From positions 248,001 through 312,000 of the forward strand of contig JAKOUY010000011.1 of assembly GCA_029782355.1 (NCBI GenBank): a stretch of 64,000 nt of DNA. The letters run 5' to 3'. A program made the translations under genes and the position numbers. Each line of letters begins with the position of its first letter. Positions within the stretch are counted from its first letter, which is position 1. Of the stretch, positions 1-7,640 are shown one piece after another. The stretch is from Actinomycetes bacterium. Its GTDB lineage: Bacteria > Actinomycetota > Acidimicrobiia > Acidimicrobiales > Ilumatobacteraceae. Below the pieces are notes generated by a model, which saw only the letters and a program-made list of their open reading frames with translations, did not search any database and was not told where the DNA came from.

Positions 1-53
1 CACGCGCACCGTCGCTCCTCCGGCACCACCAGGTCATCGGTTGATTCCGTCAT
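1..53 (-). CDS. N-terminal fragment of an unidentified gene (runs off the window)
   Basis: An ATG at base 53 on the minus strand opens a frame that stays open to the window edge (17 codons, starting MTESTDDLVVPEERRC). It is divergent from the DUF167 gene. There is no clear Shine-Dalgarno sequence and no TAnnnT box at the usual spacing. The residues are too few to identify a family. It may be a real gene start or chance; I cannot decide from 53 bases. Confidence 0.3.
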   Translation of the reverse strand, partial: MTESTDDLVVPEERRCA

Positions 54-73
54 GACGAAATTGTGCCATGCGC

Positions 74-79
74 TACCCT
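74..79 (+). promoter_or_regulatory. -10 element TACCCT of the DUF167 gene
   Basis: TACCCT ends 7 bases before the GTG at 87, which would place the transcript 5' end at the start codon. This favours GTG 87 over the upstream GTG 63. Confidence 0.4.
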
Positions 80-86
80 GCCCGCC

Positions 87-368
87 GTGGATGTCCAGGT
101 TCACGTCCGTCCGGGCGCACGCCGCACCGAGTTGGCCGGCCTGCACGACGGCGTGCTGGCCGTGCGCCTCGCCGCGCCGGCAGTCGACGGGCGAGCCAAC
201 GAGGCCCTGGTCGCCGCCCTCGCCCACTGGCTGGCCGTGCGGCCATCGGCCGTCTCGATCCACCGTGGGCACCACGCCCGGCGCAAGACCGTGCGGATCG
301 AGGGGCTCGACGCCGAGTCGCTGGCCGCGCTGCTGGACCGGGCTCGCTCAGCCGTCGACCAGCGCTGA
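87..368 (+). CDS. DUF167 (YggU) family protein
   Basis: A small protein of 93 residues matching the DUF167/YggU fold: an N-terminal strand VQVHVRPGARRTEL, the middle VDGRANEALVAALA, and a C-terminal helix. The family has no firmly assigned biochemical role. The start at GTG 87 is preferred because a TAnnnT box lies 7 bases upstream and the family's conserved part begins there. An earlier in-frame GTG at 63 would add 8 residues. Its 3' end overlaps the convergent RpiR gene by 21 bases. Identification rests on family pattern; function is unknown. Confidence 0.8.
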   Translation: MDVQVHVRPGARRTELAGLHDGVLAVRLAAPAVDGRANEALVAALAHWLAVRPSAVSIHRGHHARRKTVRIEGLDAESLAALLDRARSAVDQR

Positions 369-1226
369 GCGGGCCCGCCATGCGGCCTCGGCCCGGTCGA
401 GGCGCGACGACGCCGGCTCGCGCAACCGGTCGGCCACCATGGCGACCAGCAGGTTGAACAACGCCAAGGTCCCGACGTGGCTGTCGAACGGGCCACCCCC
501 GCCGGCCGACACGACGACGGTGGCGTCGGCGACCGCTGCCAGGGGCGAGAGCAGCCGGTCGGTCAGCGCCAGGTGCCAGGCCCCGGCGGCGCGGGTGGCC
601 TCGATCACCTCGATCACCCATCGGTCGTAGCGCCGGAGATCGACCACGACGACGACGTCGGCGGCACGGACCAGCGCCCCCAGGCGGGCGGCACGCACCG
701 GGTTGCCGTCGAGCATCGTCACTCGGTCGCGCAGCGTGGCCAGGTCGTCGACGAACTGCCCGGCGACCCCGGCGGACGCATCGCCGGACACCACCCACAC
801 GGCCGCCTCCGGGTTGGCCAGTCGCTCGGCAGCCTGCCGGGCGATCACCGGGTCGAGCTCCCCCAGCGACGCCCGCACATTCTCAACCTCCAGTTGAAGG
901 TGATGCTCGATCTGGTCGATGTTGCCGCGCTCTCGAATGCGCTCGTGCGCCGGACGGAGTTGGCGCGCCAGCCCGTGCTGGACGGCCCCCTGCAGGGTGC
1001 TGAACCCGTCGTAGCCGAGCTTGCTGGCCAGGCGGACCACGGTGGCGGCCCCGACGTCGGCCTGCTCGGCCAATTCGGCCACCGTGCCGAAGGCGACGAG
1101 CTGGGGGCGCTCCAAGACGACCTCGGCCACTCGGCGTTCGGCCGGGGTCAGCGACTGCCCAGCCTTGGCGATCCGCTGGCTGACCTCCACGGTGGGAGCG
1201 TAGCCGCCGGTCGTTGAATCGAACAT
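348..1226 (-). CDS. RpiR/MurR family transcriptional regulator (HTH + SIS domain)
   Basis: A 292-residue DNA-binding regulator. The N-terminal RpiR helix-turn-helix (about residues 10-85) shows LTPAERRVAEVVLERP and a recognition helix region GAATVVRLASKLGYDGF. A C-terminal SIS sugar-isomerase-like domain (about 120-265) contains AVWVVSGDASAGVAGQFVDDL, and would bind a phosphosugar or related effector. ATG 1226 is chosen because the fold begins there; the frame stays open upstream but into the divergent gene. It is divergent from the 2-oxoglutarate oxygenase and threonine aldolase genes, and a candidate operator sits between them, so it probably controls that pair and itself. The effector is not evident. 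Its degenerate SIS sequence may not recognise a sugar. Confidence 0.85.
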   Translation of the reverse strand: MFDSTTGGYAPTVEVSQRIAKAGQSLTPAERRVAEVVLERPQLVAFGTVAELAEQADVGAATVVRLASKLGYDGFSTLQGAVQHGLARQLRPAHERIRERGNIDQIEHHLQLEVENVRASLGELDPVIARQAAERLANPEAAVWVVSGDASAGVAGQFVDDLATLRDRVTMLDGNPVRAARLGALVRAADVVVVVDLRRYDRWVIEVIEATRAAGAWHLALTDRLLSPLAAVADATVVVSAGGGGPFDSHVGTLALFNLLVAMVADRLREPASSRLDRAEAAWRARSALVDG

Positions 1227-1245
1227 TCCGAATGCGATAGACTTC

Positions 1246-1261
1246 TGGAACAAGCGTTTCA
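1246..1261. promoter_or_regulatory. Candidate operator: imperfect inverted repeat between rpiR-type gene and oxygenase
   Basis: TGGAAC-AAGC-GTTTCA: half-sites match in 5 of 6 positions as an inverted repeat. It lies in the divergent spacer just downstream of a weak -10 candidate TAGACT (1238-1243) for the oxygenase. RpiR-type regulators are known to bind TGAAA/TTTCA-like palindromes, which fits, but this is inference. Confidence 0.4.
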
Positions 1262-1292
1262 GCCGACCGCCTCGCCGACCGAGGAGATCCCG

Positions 1293-2276
1293 ATGACCGA
1301 CCTGCACCTCGTCCACCCCGCTCCCGCCGGCTCTGTCGGCCATCATCACGCCACCCCGCCGGTGGTGCCGGCCGAGGGCTGGCCCGCCGCTCCAGCCGAC
1401 TGGATCCTCGACGAGGCCGGGCTCGATCAGGCCCGCGCCACTCCCCTCCCCGAACTCGTCCGCCGCGCCCTGGCCGACCTCGATCACGCCGCCGCCGGCG
1501 CGGTGATCCTGCGCGGTGTCCCCGTCGGGACCCTCCCGCCCACCCCGACCTCCCCCACCGAGCCGACCACCAAGGACCACGCCAGCGAGTTCGCCCTGAT
1601 GACGGTGGCGACGGCCCTCGGTGAGCCGGTCGGCTACGCCCCCGAGCACGGCGGCGACCTGATCCAGAACATCGTCCCGACGCGCACTGCGTCCAGCCGG
1701 CAGGTGTCGACGTCGTCCAAGGTCGAGCTGATGTTCCACACCGAGGCCGCCTTCCACCCGCACCGCCCGAGGTTCCTGCTGCTGCTGTGCCTACGCGGCG
1801 ACGAGTCGGCGCTGACCACCCTGGCCAGCAGCCACGAGCTCCGTCGGGTCCTGGCGCCGGAGGTGGTCGAGATCCTGCGCCAGCCGCGCTTCCGGACGGC
1901 CGTCGACGAGTCGTACCTGCACGGGCGGACCAACGAGCTCGGCGCACCCATGGCCGTGCTCACCGACGAGCGGATGATCTTCGACGCCGACCTGATGGTC
2001 GGCGTCGATCCGGACGCCGACGAGGCCCTGCTGGCCCTGTCCGACGCCGTCGAGCGCTGCCACACCGCAGTGGCCCTGCGTCAGGGCGACCTGCTGGTGG
2101 TCGACAACCATGCCGCGATCCACGGCCGCTCGCCGTACCAACCACGATTCGACGGCACCGACCGCTGGCTGCAGCGGACCTTCGTCGTGTCAGACCTGGC
2201 GCCGAGTGCCGGTGATCGCCGTGGCCGAGTGATCACCACCCAGTTCGGGCGGGAACCCGACAGACTGATCGGGTGA
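1293..2276 (+). CDS. Fe(II)/2-oxoglutarate-dependent oxygenase, clavaminate synthase/AsnO-VioC-like
   Basis: A 327-residue non-haem iron oxygenase of the TauD/clavaminate-synthase-like superfamily. The iron triad is visible: His149 and Glu151 in FHTE, and distal His277 in AAIHGR. Arg295 in RWLQRTF is the likely 2-oxoglutarate anchor. The HxE (not HxD) facial motif is typical of the AsnO/VioC/clavaminate group, whose members hydroxylate the beta carbon of amino acids such as Asn and Arg. A good GAGGAGA ribosome site sits at 1281-1287, so ATG 1293 is secure. It overlaps the downstream threonine aldolase by 4 bases (GTGA). The pairing suggests beta-hydroxylation of an amino acid followed by retro-aldol cleavage, or the reverse logic of making a hydroxy amino acid. 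The substrate is not determined by the sequence. Confidence 0.82.
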   Translation: MTDLHLVHPAPAGSVGHHHATPPVVPAEGWPAAPADWILDEAGLDQARATPLPELVRRALADLDHAAAGAVILRGVPVGTLPPTPTSPTEPTTKDHASEFALMTVATALGEPVGYAPEHGGDLIQNIVPTRTASSRQVSTSSKVELMFHTEAAFHPHRPRFLLLLCLRGDESALTTLASSHELRRVLAPEVVEILRQPRFRTAVDESYLHGRTNELGAPMAVLTDERMIFDADLMVGVDPDADEALLALSDAVERCHTAVALRQGDLLVVDNHAAIHGRSPYQPRFDGTDRWLQRTFVVSDLAPSAGDRRGRVITTQFGREPDRLIG

Positions 2277-3355
2277 CCCCACCGATCGACCTCGCGGCCC
2301 GCGTCGCCTCCCTCCCCGCTCCCCCGTCACGGTCCTTCGCCAGCGACAACGCGGCCGGGGCGCACCCGGCGGTGCTCGACGCCGTGGCCCGAGCCAACGA
2401 CGGCCACGCCCTGGCCTACGGCGATGATGCCTGGACCGCCGAGTGCGCGGCACGCTTCGACGACCTGTTCGGCCGTCCGGTCGGCACCTATCTGGTCTGG
2501 AACGGCACGGGGGCCAACGTCATGGCCTTGGCCTGCGCCCTGGGCCCGGCGGAGAGCGTGGTGTGCACCCAGTGGTCGCACATCGCCGTCGACGAGGCCG
2601 GCGCGCCGGAACGGATCCTCGGTGCCAAGCTGCAGCCGCTGCCCTCGGCGGACGCCAAGCTGGTGCCCGAGCAGTTGGCCGGCCTGCATCCGACCCACGG
2701 CGTCGAACATCACCCGCGGGCCGCGGTCGTCTCGCTCACCCAGTCGACCGAGCTCGGCACGCTCTACACCGTCGACGAGATCGCCGCGCTGTGCGAGGCG
2801 GCCCACCGCGCCGGGATGCTGGTGCATCTCGACGGTGCCCGGCTGGCCAACGCCTGCGCCGCGCTGGGCGGACGCTCGGCGCTGCGGGCGATGACGGTCG
2901 AGGCCGGCGTCGACGTGGTCAGCTTCGGGGGGACGAAGAACGGTCTGCTCGGTGGGGAGGCGGTGGTGTTCCTCAATCGCCAGCTCGATCGGCGGGCCAG
3001 GACCGTCCGCAAGATGGTCAACCAGCTCCCATCGAAGATGCGCTTCGTCGCCGCCCAGTTCCTGGCACTGCTGGACGACGATCGATGGCTGGACAGCGCA
3101 GCCCACGCCAATCGGATGGCCGGCGAGCTGTACGAGGGGGTCCGCCACCTGCCTGGCGTTGCGCTGGATCACCCGCCGGCTGTGAACAGCGTGTTTCCCC
3201 GCCTCCCCCCGTGGGCGATCGAACCATTGCAGGACTGGTGCTTCTTCTGGGACTGGGACCTGACGGTGGGCCAGGTCCGCTGGATGACGTCGTGGGACAC
3301 GAGCACCGACGACGTCCAGCGCATGGTGAACGGGGTCGCCCACCTGCTGTGCTAA
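2273..3355 (+). CDS. Threonine aldolase family PLP enzyme (beta-hydroxy amino acid aldolase)
   Basis: A 360-residue fold-type I PLP enzyme of the L-threonine aldolase (LtaE, beta-eliminating lyase) family. The motif FGGTKNGLLGGEA carries Lys222, the expected Schiff-base lysine. VHLDGARLANA supplies the PLP-binding Asp/Arg. Such enzymes cleave beta-hydroxy amino acids to glycine and an aldehyde, often with loose substrate preference. It starts with GTG inside the stop of the oxygenase gene, so the two are translationally coupled. The tail WMTSWDTSTDDVQ is typical of the family. Being coupled to an amino-acid hydroxylase homologue is unusual for an ordinary threonine aldolase and suggests a specific beta-hydroxy substrate; that is inference. 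Confidence 0.88.
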   Translation: MTPPIDLAARVASLPAPPSRSFASDNAAGAHPAVLDAVARANDGHALAYGDDAWTAECAARFDDLFGRPVGTYLVWNGTGANVMALACALGPAESVVCTQWSHIAVDEAGAPERILGAKLQPLPSADAKLVPEQLAGLHPTHGVEHHPRAAVVSLTQSTELGTLYTVDEIAALCEAAHRAGMLVHLDGARLANACAALGGRSALRAMTVEAGVDVVSFGGTKNGLLGGEAVVFLNRQLDRRARTVRKMVNQLPSKMRFVAAQFLALLDDDRWLDSAAHANRMAGELYEGVRHLPGVALDHPPAVNSVFPRLPPWAIEPLQDWCFFWDWDLTVGQVRWMTSWDTSTDDVQRMVNGVAHLLC

Positions 3356-3380
3356 TCTGACGCCTCGTCAGGTGCTTGCG

Positions 3381-3390
3381 AGTTGCAACT
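3381..3390. promoter_or_regulatory. Perfect 10-bp palindrome upstream of the WhiB gene
   Basis: AGTTGCAACT is its own reverse complement and lies 39 bases before the whiB-type ATG, in the only intergenic spacer there. It could be an operator; a 10-bp palindrome can also occur by chance. Confidence 0.25.
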
Positions 3391-3429
3391 GACTGCCAGT
3401 TCAATTCGCTGCGCGACGAAGGGGAAGTC

Positions 3430-3735
3430 ATGGCCGCGGTCGAGATCCTGTTCCAACGGCAAGCCACCGATGATCGATGGATGGCCGCGGCGGCCTGCAA
3501 GGGACTGACCAACCTGTTCTTCCCGCCACCGGCCGAGCGCCCGCAGGCGAGAGACCGGCGGGAGGCCGCGGCCGAGGCGGTGTGCAACGACTGCGCCGTG
3601 CAGTCGACCTGCCGCAGCTTCGCTCGCGACCACCACGAGTACGGCTTCTGGGGCGGCGAGAGCGAGGATCAGCGCCACGCCGCCGGGTACCGGCTGATCG
3701 CGCCGATCGGGGTGCGCGCCCAGCAAGCCGGCTAG
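3430..3735 (+). CDS. whiB: WhiB-family iron-sulfur regulator
   Basis: A 101-residue WhiB-like protein. Four cysteines are present at 23, 52, 55 and 61 (C-x28-C-x2-C-x5-C), the ligands of the redox-sensitive [4Fe-4S] cluster. The conserved turn YGFWGGES follows at 71-78. WhiB proteins bind the primary sigma factor and control redox, cell-division or stress genes in Actinomycetota, and they are a strong lineage marker. ATG 3430 is chosen because AAGGGG lies just upstream and the WhiB core begins soon after; an upstream GTG at 3376 would add 18 unrelated residues. The class (WhiB1-7) cannot be fixed. The C-terminal tail is short and lacks a clear AT-hook. Confidence 0.92.
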   Translation: MAAVEILFQRQATDDRWMAAAACKGLTNLFFPPPAERPQARDRREAAAEAVCNDCAVQSTCRSFARDHHEYGFWGGESEDQRHAAGYRLIAPIGVRAQQAG

Positions 3736-3738
3736 CCC

Positions 3739-3744
3739 TACGCT
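3739..3744 (+). promoter_or_regulatory. -10 element TACGCT of the kinase-fold gene
   Basis: TACGCT ends 8 bases before ATG 3753, fitting a leaderless transcript. It lies just after the whiB-type stop codon. Confidence 0.4.
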
Positions 3745-3752
3745 GCGGCTCG

Positions 3753-4808
3753 ATGGCTCCGTCGGGTCGACACCGCGCCGCCCTGGGCGCGGCCTGGGAG
3801 GCGTACGGCGACGGGCGGCGGGTCAGCGCAGTGACCGAGGTCTCCGCCAACGTCTCGACCAACCGGGTCTACCGCATGCACCTCGACGACGGCACGACCG
3901 TGGTGGGCAAGGTCTCCTCGTACGGCTCCTACTTCCTGTTCGTCGAGGACCACGAACGGCTCAACCGTTGCGCCTCCCTGCTGCACGGCACCCGCTTCGG
4001 CGGGATGCTGGCCGAGGTGTGGAAGCGCGACGGCCGCCTGTTCGCCTGGTACGACGAGCGGATGTGGGCGGTGTTCTACGACGACGTGCCACGTGGCGAG
4101 TCGCTGCCGCGGGTCCTCAGCACCACCCAGATCGCCAACCTCGGCCGGGAGATGGCTGCGTTCCATCAGGCCTGCACCGACCTCGCCGCCCACGTCCCGC
4201 CCAGCTCGAAGACGATCAAGATCGACGCGATCCGACTGCTCGACGCGCTCGAGCAGGACGACGCCGCCGAGCACTTCGGCGTCGATCGCCCCGGCATCGA
4301 CCTGCTCTGGCGGCACACCCACACCTTCCTCGAACGACTCGTCGACGTCGGCTACGACGAGTGGCAGCGGATCCCGGTGCTGATCGACTGGAACCTCGGC
4401 AACTTCTCCGTCGTCGACCGCCCGGACGGCACCTTCCGCCTGTTCAGCCGGTGGGACTACGACTGGTTCCGCATCGAGCCGCGGCTGCTCGACTTCTACT
4501 TCCTGTCGCGGGTGTCCAGCCGCACCGGCGACCGCACCCAGTTCACCTACGGCCCGCACACGTTGGTGGAGCCGACGTTCCTCAGGTTTCTGCGCGCCTA
4601 CCACGAGGTGTTCCCCCTGTCGGAGGCCGAGTTGGCCTTCCTCCCCGAGGTCTACCGCTTCTTCATCCTCAACTACGTGGTGCGCGACGGCGCCCGGTTC
4701 TTCCGTCCCGATCTGTGCCGGGTGTTCCGCACCGATGCGGTGCGCACGTACCTGCCGGCGCTGGAACGCCTCGATCGGCGGCCGCTGCTCAACCTGCACT
4801 CGGGCTGA
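3753..4808 (+). CDS. Aminoglycoside-phosphotransferase/choline-kinase-fold protein with altered catalytic loop
   Basis: A 351-residue protein that looks like the APH/ChoK kinase-like fold. A lysine-bearing strand TTVVGKVSSYGSYF is near the N-terminus, a catalytic-loop-like IDWNLGNF has Asp212 and Asn217, and WDYDW (Asp235, Asp237) resembles the metal-binding Asp motif. The usual HGD is replaced by LID, so the His is missing while the Asp and Asn are kept. Substrate unknown. ATG 3753 is used because a TAnnnT box sits 8 bases upstream; an earlier start would overlap whiB. Its 3' end overlaps the convergent prmA by 20 bases. It could be an active small-molecule kinase or a pseudokinase. Confidence 0.65.
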   Translation: MAPSGRHRAALGAAWEAYGDGRRVSAVTEVSANVSTNRVYRMHLDDGTTVVGKVSSYGSYFLFVEDHERLNRCASLLHGTRFGGMLAEVWKRDGRLFAWYDERMWAVFYDDVPRGESLPRVLSTTQIANLGREMAAFHQACTDLAAHVPPSSKTIKIDAIRLLDALEQDDAAEHFGVDRPGIDLLWRHTHTFLERLVDVGYDEWQRIPVLIDWNLGNFSVVDRPDGTFRLFSRWDYDWFRIEPRLLDFYFLSRVSSRTGDRTQFTYGPHTLVEPTFLRFLRAYHEVFPLSEAELAFLPEVYRFFILNYVVRDGARFFRPDLCRVFRTDAVRTYLPALERLDRRPLLNLHSG

Positions 4809-5604
4809 GGGTCACGGCGGCCCAGCCGAGCTGCTCGTCGACGGCGACCACCGACATGGGAGCCAGGGCGGCGACGACGTGGTCGAACCGTCCGGCCAGC
4901 ACCCCACTGATCACCAGGTGGCCGCTGGTCACTCGGCGCAGGTCGGCGGCGAGGTCGATCAGCGTCGGGGCGAGGATGTTGGCGACGACCACGTCGAACC
5001 GCCGACCGATCTCGGCCAGCGGGGTCCGCCGGGCGCGGCAGCGGTCGCCCACCCCGTTGGCGACGGCATTGGCCGTCGCGGCGGTGATCGCCGGGTCGGC
5101 GATGTCGATCCCAAGTGCCGTCGCCGCCCCCTCGAGGCAGGCGACGATGCCCAGCACCCCACTGCCGCAGCCGACGTCGAGGACCGTCGCACCGGGCGTC
5201 AGCACCCGGCGCATCGCCGACAACGTCAGCCGGGTGGTCGGGTGGTCGCCCATCCCGAAGCTGGTCCCGGGGTCGATGCGCACGATCCGCCCGGGCGGCA
5301 GCGGTCCCTCCCACCAAGCCGGGACGATGGCCAGGTCGTCGTCCACGATGGTGGGAGTGGCGAAGTCCCGCCACCGTTCGGCGACCGAGTCATCCACCTC
5401 CTCGACCCGCCAACCCCAGGCCGGATCGAGCCGGGCACGTGCCGCGGCGATGGCCGCCGGCTCGTCGCCGACGCTGGACCACAGCTCGACCGCGTCGTCC
5501 GCAACGCACCGCTCCTCGATGGCCAGGACACCGAGGGACCACAACACGTCGGCGGCCAGCTCGGCCTGCCCGGCGGCGACGGTGACGACGACGGCGCGGC
5601 TCAC
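4789..5604 (-). CDS. prmA: Ribosomal protein L11 methyltransferase-like enzyme (PrmA)
   Basis: A 271-residue class I SAM methyltransferase. The PrmA hallmarks are the linker IDPGTSFGMGDHPTT, the SAM site LDVGCGSGVLGI (about residues 141-152) and the motif VVANILAP. PrmA methylates lysines and the N-terminus of ribosomal protein L11 in the cytoplasm. The N-terminal substrate-recognition domain is present but divergent. GTG 5604 overlaps the stop codon of the upstream carbonic-anhydrase-like gene by 4 bases, which fixes the start and implies co-transcription. A related methyltransferase substrate cannot be excluded. Confidence 0.88.
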   Translation of the reverse strand: MSRAVVVTVAAGQAELAADVLWSLGVLAIEERCVADDAVELWSSVGDEPAAIAAARARLDPAWGWRVEEVDDSVAERWRDFATPTIVDDDLAIVPAWWEGPLPPGRIVRIDPGTSFGMGDHPTTRLTLSAMRRVLTPGATVLDVGCGSGVLGIVACLEGAATALGIDIADPAITAATANAVANGVGDRCRARRTPLAEIGRRFDVVVANILAPTLIDLAADLRRVTSGHLVISGVLAGRFDHVVAALAPMSVVAVDEQLGWAAVTLSPSAG

Positions 5605-6125
5605 GCGCCCGGGAGCGGGCGCAGCTGCTCCCGGTAGCTGCGGGCTCGCTCGACATAGGCGATGACCGAGTCCTCGATGAATCCTGGCTTGACCCGGTCG
5701 AGCTTGATCGTGGCCGGCACTCCGGCGGCGATGGCGCCGGACGGGACCTCGGTGTCGTTCAGCACCACGGCATTGGCGCCGACGATGGCACCACTGCGGA
5801 CCACGGCGCGATGCAGGACGACGGCGGCATTGCCCACCATCGAGCCGTTCTCCAGGATGCACCCCTCGAGGTGGACCTGATGGCCGACGACGCACTCGTC
5901 GCCGATCACGGTGGGATCGTGATCGGTGGTGTGGATCACCGAACCGTCCTGGATGCTGGTCCGCGCCCCCACCGTGATCGAGCCGCAGTCGCCACGCAGG
6001 ACGGCGCACGGCCAGATCGAGGCCAGCGCACCGATTCGCACGTCCCCGATGACCACGGCGTCGGGATGGACATAGGCCTCGGGATGGATGTCGGGGACGT
6101 GGTCGCCGAATGCGTAGACGGGCAC
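5601..6125 (-). CDS. Gamma-carbonic-anhydrase family protein (left-handed beta-helix)
   Basis: A 174-residue hexapeptide-repeat protein of the gamma-carbonic anhydrase/YrdA/PaaY family. The expected zinc ligands are visible as a His in VIHTTDHD and two His in GHQVHLEGC. RGDCGSITVGA is the typical coil around the active site. The length fits the family's 170-190 residues. GTG 6125 is the first sensible start in frame; the long open frame further upstream is antisense to the RG-rich gene. It overlaps prmA by 4 bases. Many members have no proven carbonic anhydrase activity, and some act on CoA thioesters, so the exact reaction is open. Confidence 0.87.
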   Translation of the reverse strand: MPVYAFGDHVPDIHPEAYVHPDAVVIGDVRIGALASIWPCAVLRGDCGSITVGARTSIQDGSVIHTTDHDPTVIGDECVVGHQVHLEGCILENGSMVGNAAVVLHRAVVRSGAIVGANAVVLNDTEVPSGAIAAGVPATIKLDRVKPGFIEDSVIAYVERARSYREQLRPLPGA

Positions 6126-6177
6126 CCGGTCACCGTAGCGGCGCCCCAGCGGGTGGAGTGAGCCGACGTTCACCCGG

Positions 6178-6183
6178 TACGGT
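6178..6183 (+). promoter_or_regulatory. -10 element TACGGT of the RG-rich protein gene
   Basis: TACGGT ends 8 bases before ATG 6192, again the leaderless spacing. Confidence 0.4.
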
Positions 6184-6191
6184 GGTGGGCT

Positions 6192-7583
6192 ATGTCCCGC
6201 AGGATCGACATCGAGTTGACGAGCGCGCGCCCGGACGGCACGTGGACCTGGCGCGCCGCCGGCGCCCAGAAGCCCAAGGGAGTGCTCGACGGCTCGCTGC
6301 TGCCGGCCGGCGCCGCCGTGGGCAACGTGTACCGCGCCGACACCGAGACCGAGCTGGAGGGCATCACGGTGCTCGGCGTCAACGCCGTCAAGGGATCGTC
6401 CGATCGCGGCAACGTCCTGGAGATGCTCGGGTCGGACCGCCCGTTCGAAGCGGTCACCTCCCAACTGGTTCGTCGCGAGCGCGGCGAACGGGGTGACCGC
6501 GGCGACCGGCCACGGCGGGACCGGCCCGATCGGCCGCGCGGTGACCGTCCGGGTGGCGAGCGGCCGCGCCGCGACCACGACCGCGACCGCGAGCGGCCGG
6601 CCGGCGAGCGCGGCGAGCGGCCGCGCCGCGACCACGACCGCAGCGGGCGGCCCGATGGGCCGGACGCCGGCGGCGATCGTCGGGCTCGCCCGGAGCGGCG
6701 ATCGCGCCCGGCCTTCACGCCCCCGCCCGAGCTGCCGTCGCGGCCAAAGGCCAAGCGGCTGAAGCCCGGCCGGGCGCATCGCAGCGCCGTGCTGGCCGAG
6801 CTGCCCGAGGCCGAGCGGCCGGTCGCCGAGCGGGCCCTGCAGGGCGGCATCCCGGCCGTGCGCCAGGCGATCAGCGAGCAGAACGCCCAGCTGAAGGCCA
6901 ACGGCCAGGACGAGGTTCCCGCCGCCGGGCTGATCGCCATGGCCGAGCAGCTGCTCCCCCGGCTGCGCGTCGCCGAGTGGCTCGACCGCGCCGACGCCGC
7001 CAAGCGCGATCTCGACGAGCTCGACCTGCGTGACCTGCGCAGCGTGGTCGCCGGCGCCGACGACCCGATGGTGGCGCGTGACGAGTCGACCCGTGGGCTG
7101 GCGGCCGAGCTGAAGCAGGCCCTGTCCGACAAGCAGGATCGCGAGCAGTCGCTGTGGCTGGAGGACATCGACGCGGCAGTCGGGGTCGGGCGGGTGGTGC
7201 GCGCCCTGAAGCTCTCCTCGCAGCCACCCAAGGCCGGTGTCCGGTTCCCGGTGGAGCTCGGTGCCAAGCTCGCCGAGGCGACCAACGCCAACCTCACCGC
7301 CGACGCGCTGCCGGAGCGGTGGGTTGCGCTGCTCGAGGCCGCGGCGTTCTCCCCGATCCGCGCCCAGGTCCAACCGCCGGCCAAGGCCGCCACGGTGAAC
7401 GACGAGCTGTTGGCGACCGTTCGCCGCCTGGCCGCGCTCCTCCCCCAGGTCGCCGGCCTGTACGAGGTCGAGGTTCCCACCGGCGGCCAGTCGCCCAAGC
7501 CGCTGCGCCCGACTCGCCCGCCACAGAAGAAGCCCGCCGGGACGCGGCGCGACGGCACCGAGGGCCGTCCACCGGGAGCCTGA
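6192..7583 (+). CDS. RG-rich basic protein of unknown function
   Basis: A 463-residue protein with three parts. The N-terminal module (1-95) contains WTWRAAGAQKPKG and ADTETELEGITVLGV and looks like a small beta-rich domain. Residues about 96-172 are a low-complexity stretch dominated by Arg, Gly, Asp and Pro (units like GERPRRDHDR), resembling RGG-type RNA-binding regions. The C-terminal part (about 175-463) is helical, with charged stretches such as RDLDELDLRDLRSVV and VVRALKLSSQPP. I do not recognise a family with an assigned function. By composition, RNA or ribosome association is a reasonable guess only. It precedes the membrane Hsp70 gene by 57 bases. Confidence 0.75.
   Translation: MSRRIDIELTSARPDGTWTWRAAGAQKPKGVLDGSLLPAGAAVGNVYRADTETELEGITVLGVNAVKGSSDRGNVLEMLGSDRPFEAVTSQLVRRERGERGDRGDRPRRDRPDRPRGDRPGGERPRRDHDRDRERPAGERGERPRRDHDRSGRPDGPDAGGDRRARPERRSRPAFTPPPELPSRPKAKRLKPGRAHRSAVLAELPEAERPVAERALQGGIPAVRQAISEQNAQLKANGQDEVPAAGLIAMAEQLLPRLRVAEWLDRADAAKRDLDELDLRDLRSVVAGADDPMVARDESTRGLAAELKQALSDKQDREQSLWLEDIDAAVGVGRVVRALKLSSQPPKAGVRFPVELGAKLAEATNANLTADALPERWVALLEAAAFSPIRAQVQPPAKAATVNDELLATVRRLAALLPQVAGLYEVEVPTGGQSPKPLRPTRPPQKKPAGTRRDGTEGRPPGA
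6555..6641 (+). repeat. In-frame 30-bp direct repeat within the RG-rich coding region
   Basis: The same 30 bases, beginning GGCGAGCGGCCGCGCC, occur at 6555-6584 and 6612-6641, 57 bases (19 codons) apart. They encode two copies of a GERPRRDHDR-type unit, showing the segment grows by in-frame duplication. Confidence 0.8.
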
Positions 7584-7640
7584 GCACGCCGAGCGCCGAT
7601 CAGCCCGATCCGGTCTACGCTGCCCGGCAGGGGGTGGGTC

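Noticed and set aside
6484-6720. Repeats in the RG-rich region as a CRISPR or tandem-repeat array
   Set aside because: Repeats are in frame, irregularly spaced and encode RG/D units, without unique spacers of uniform length.
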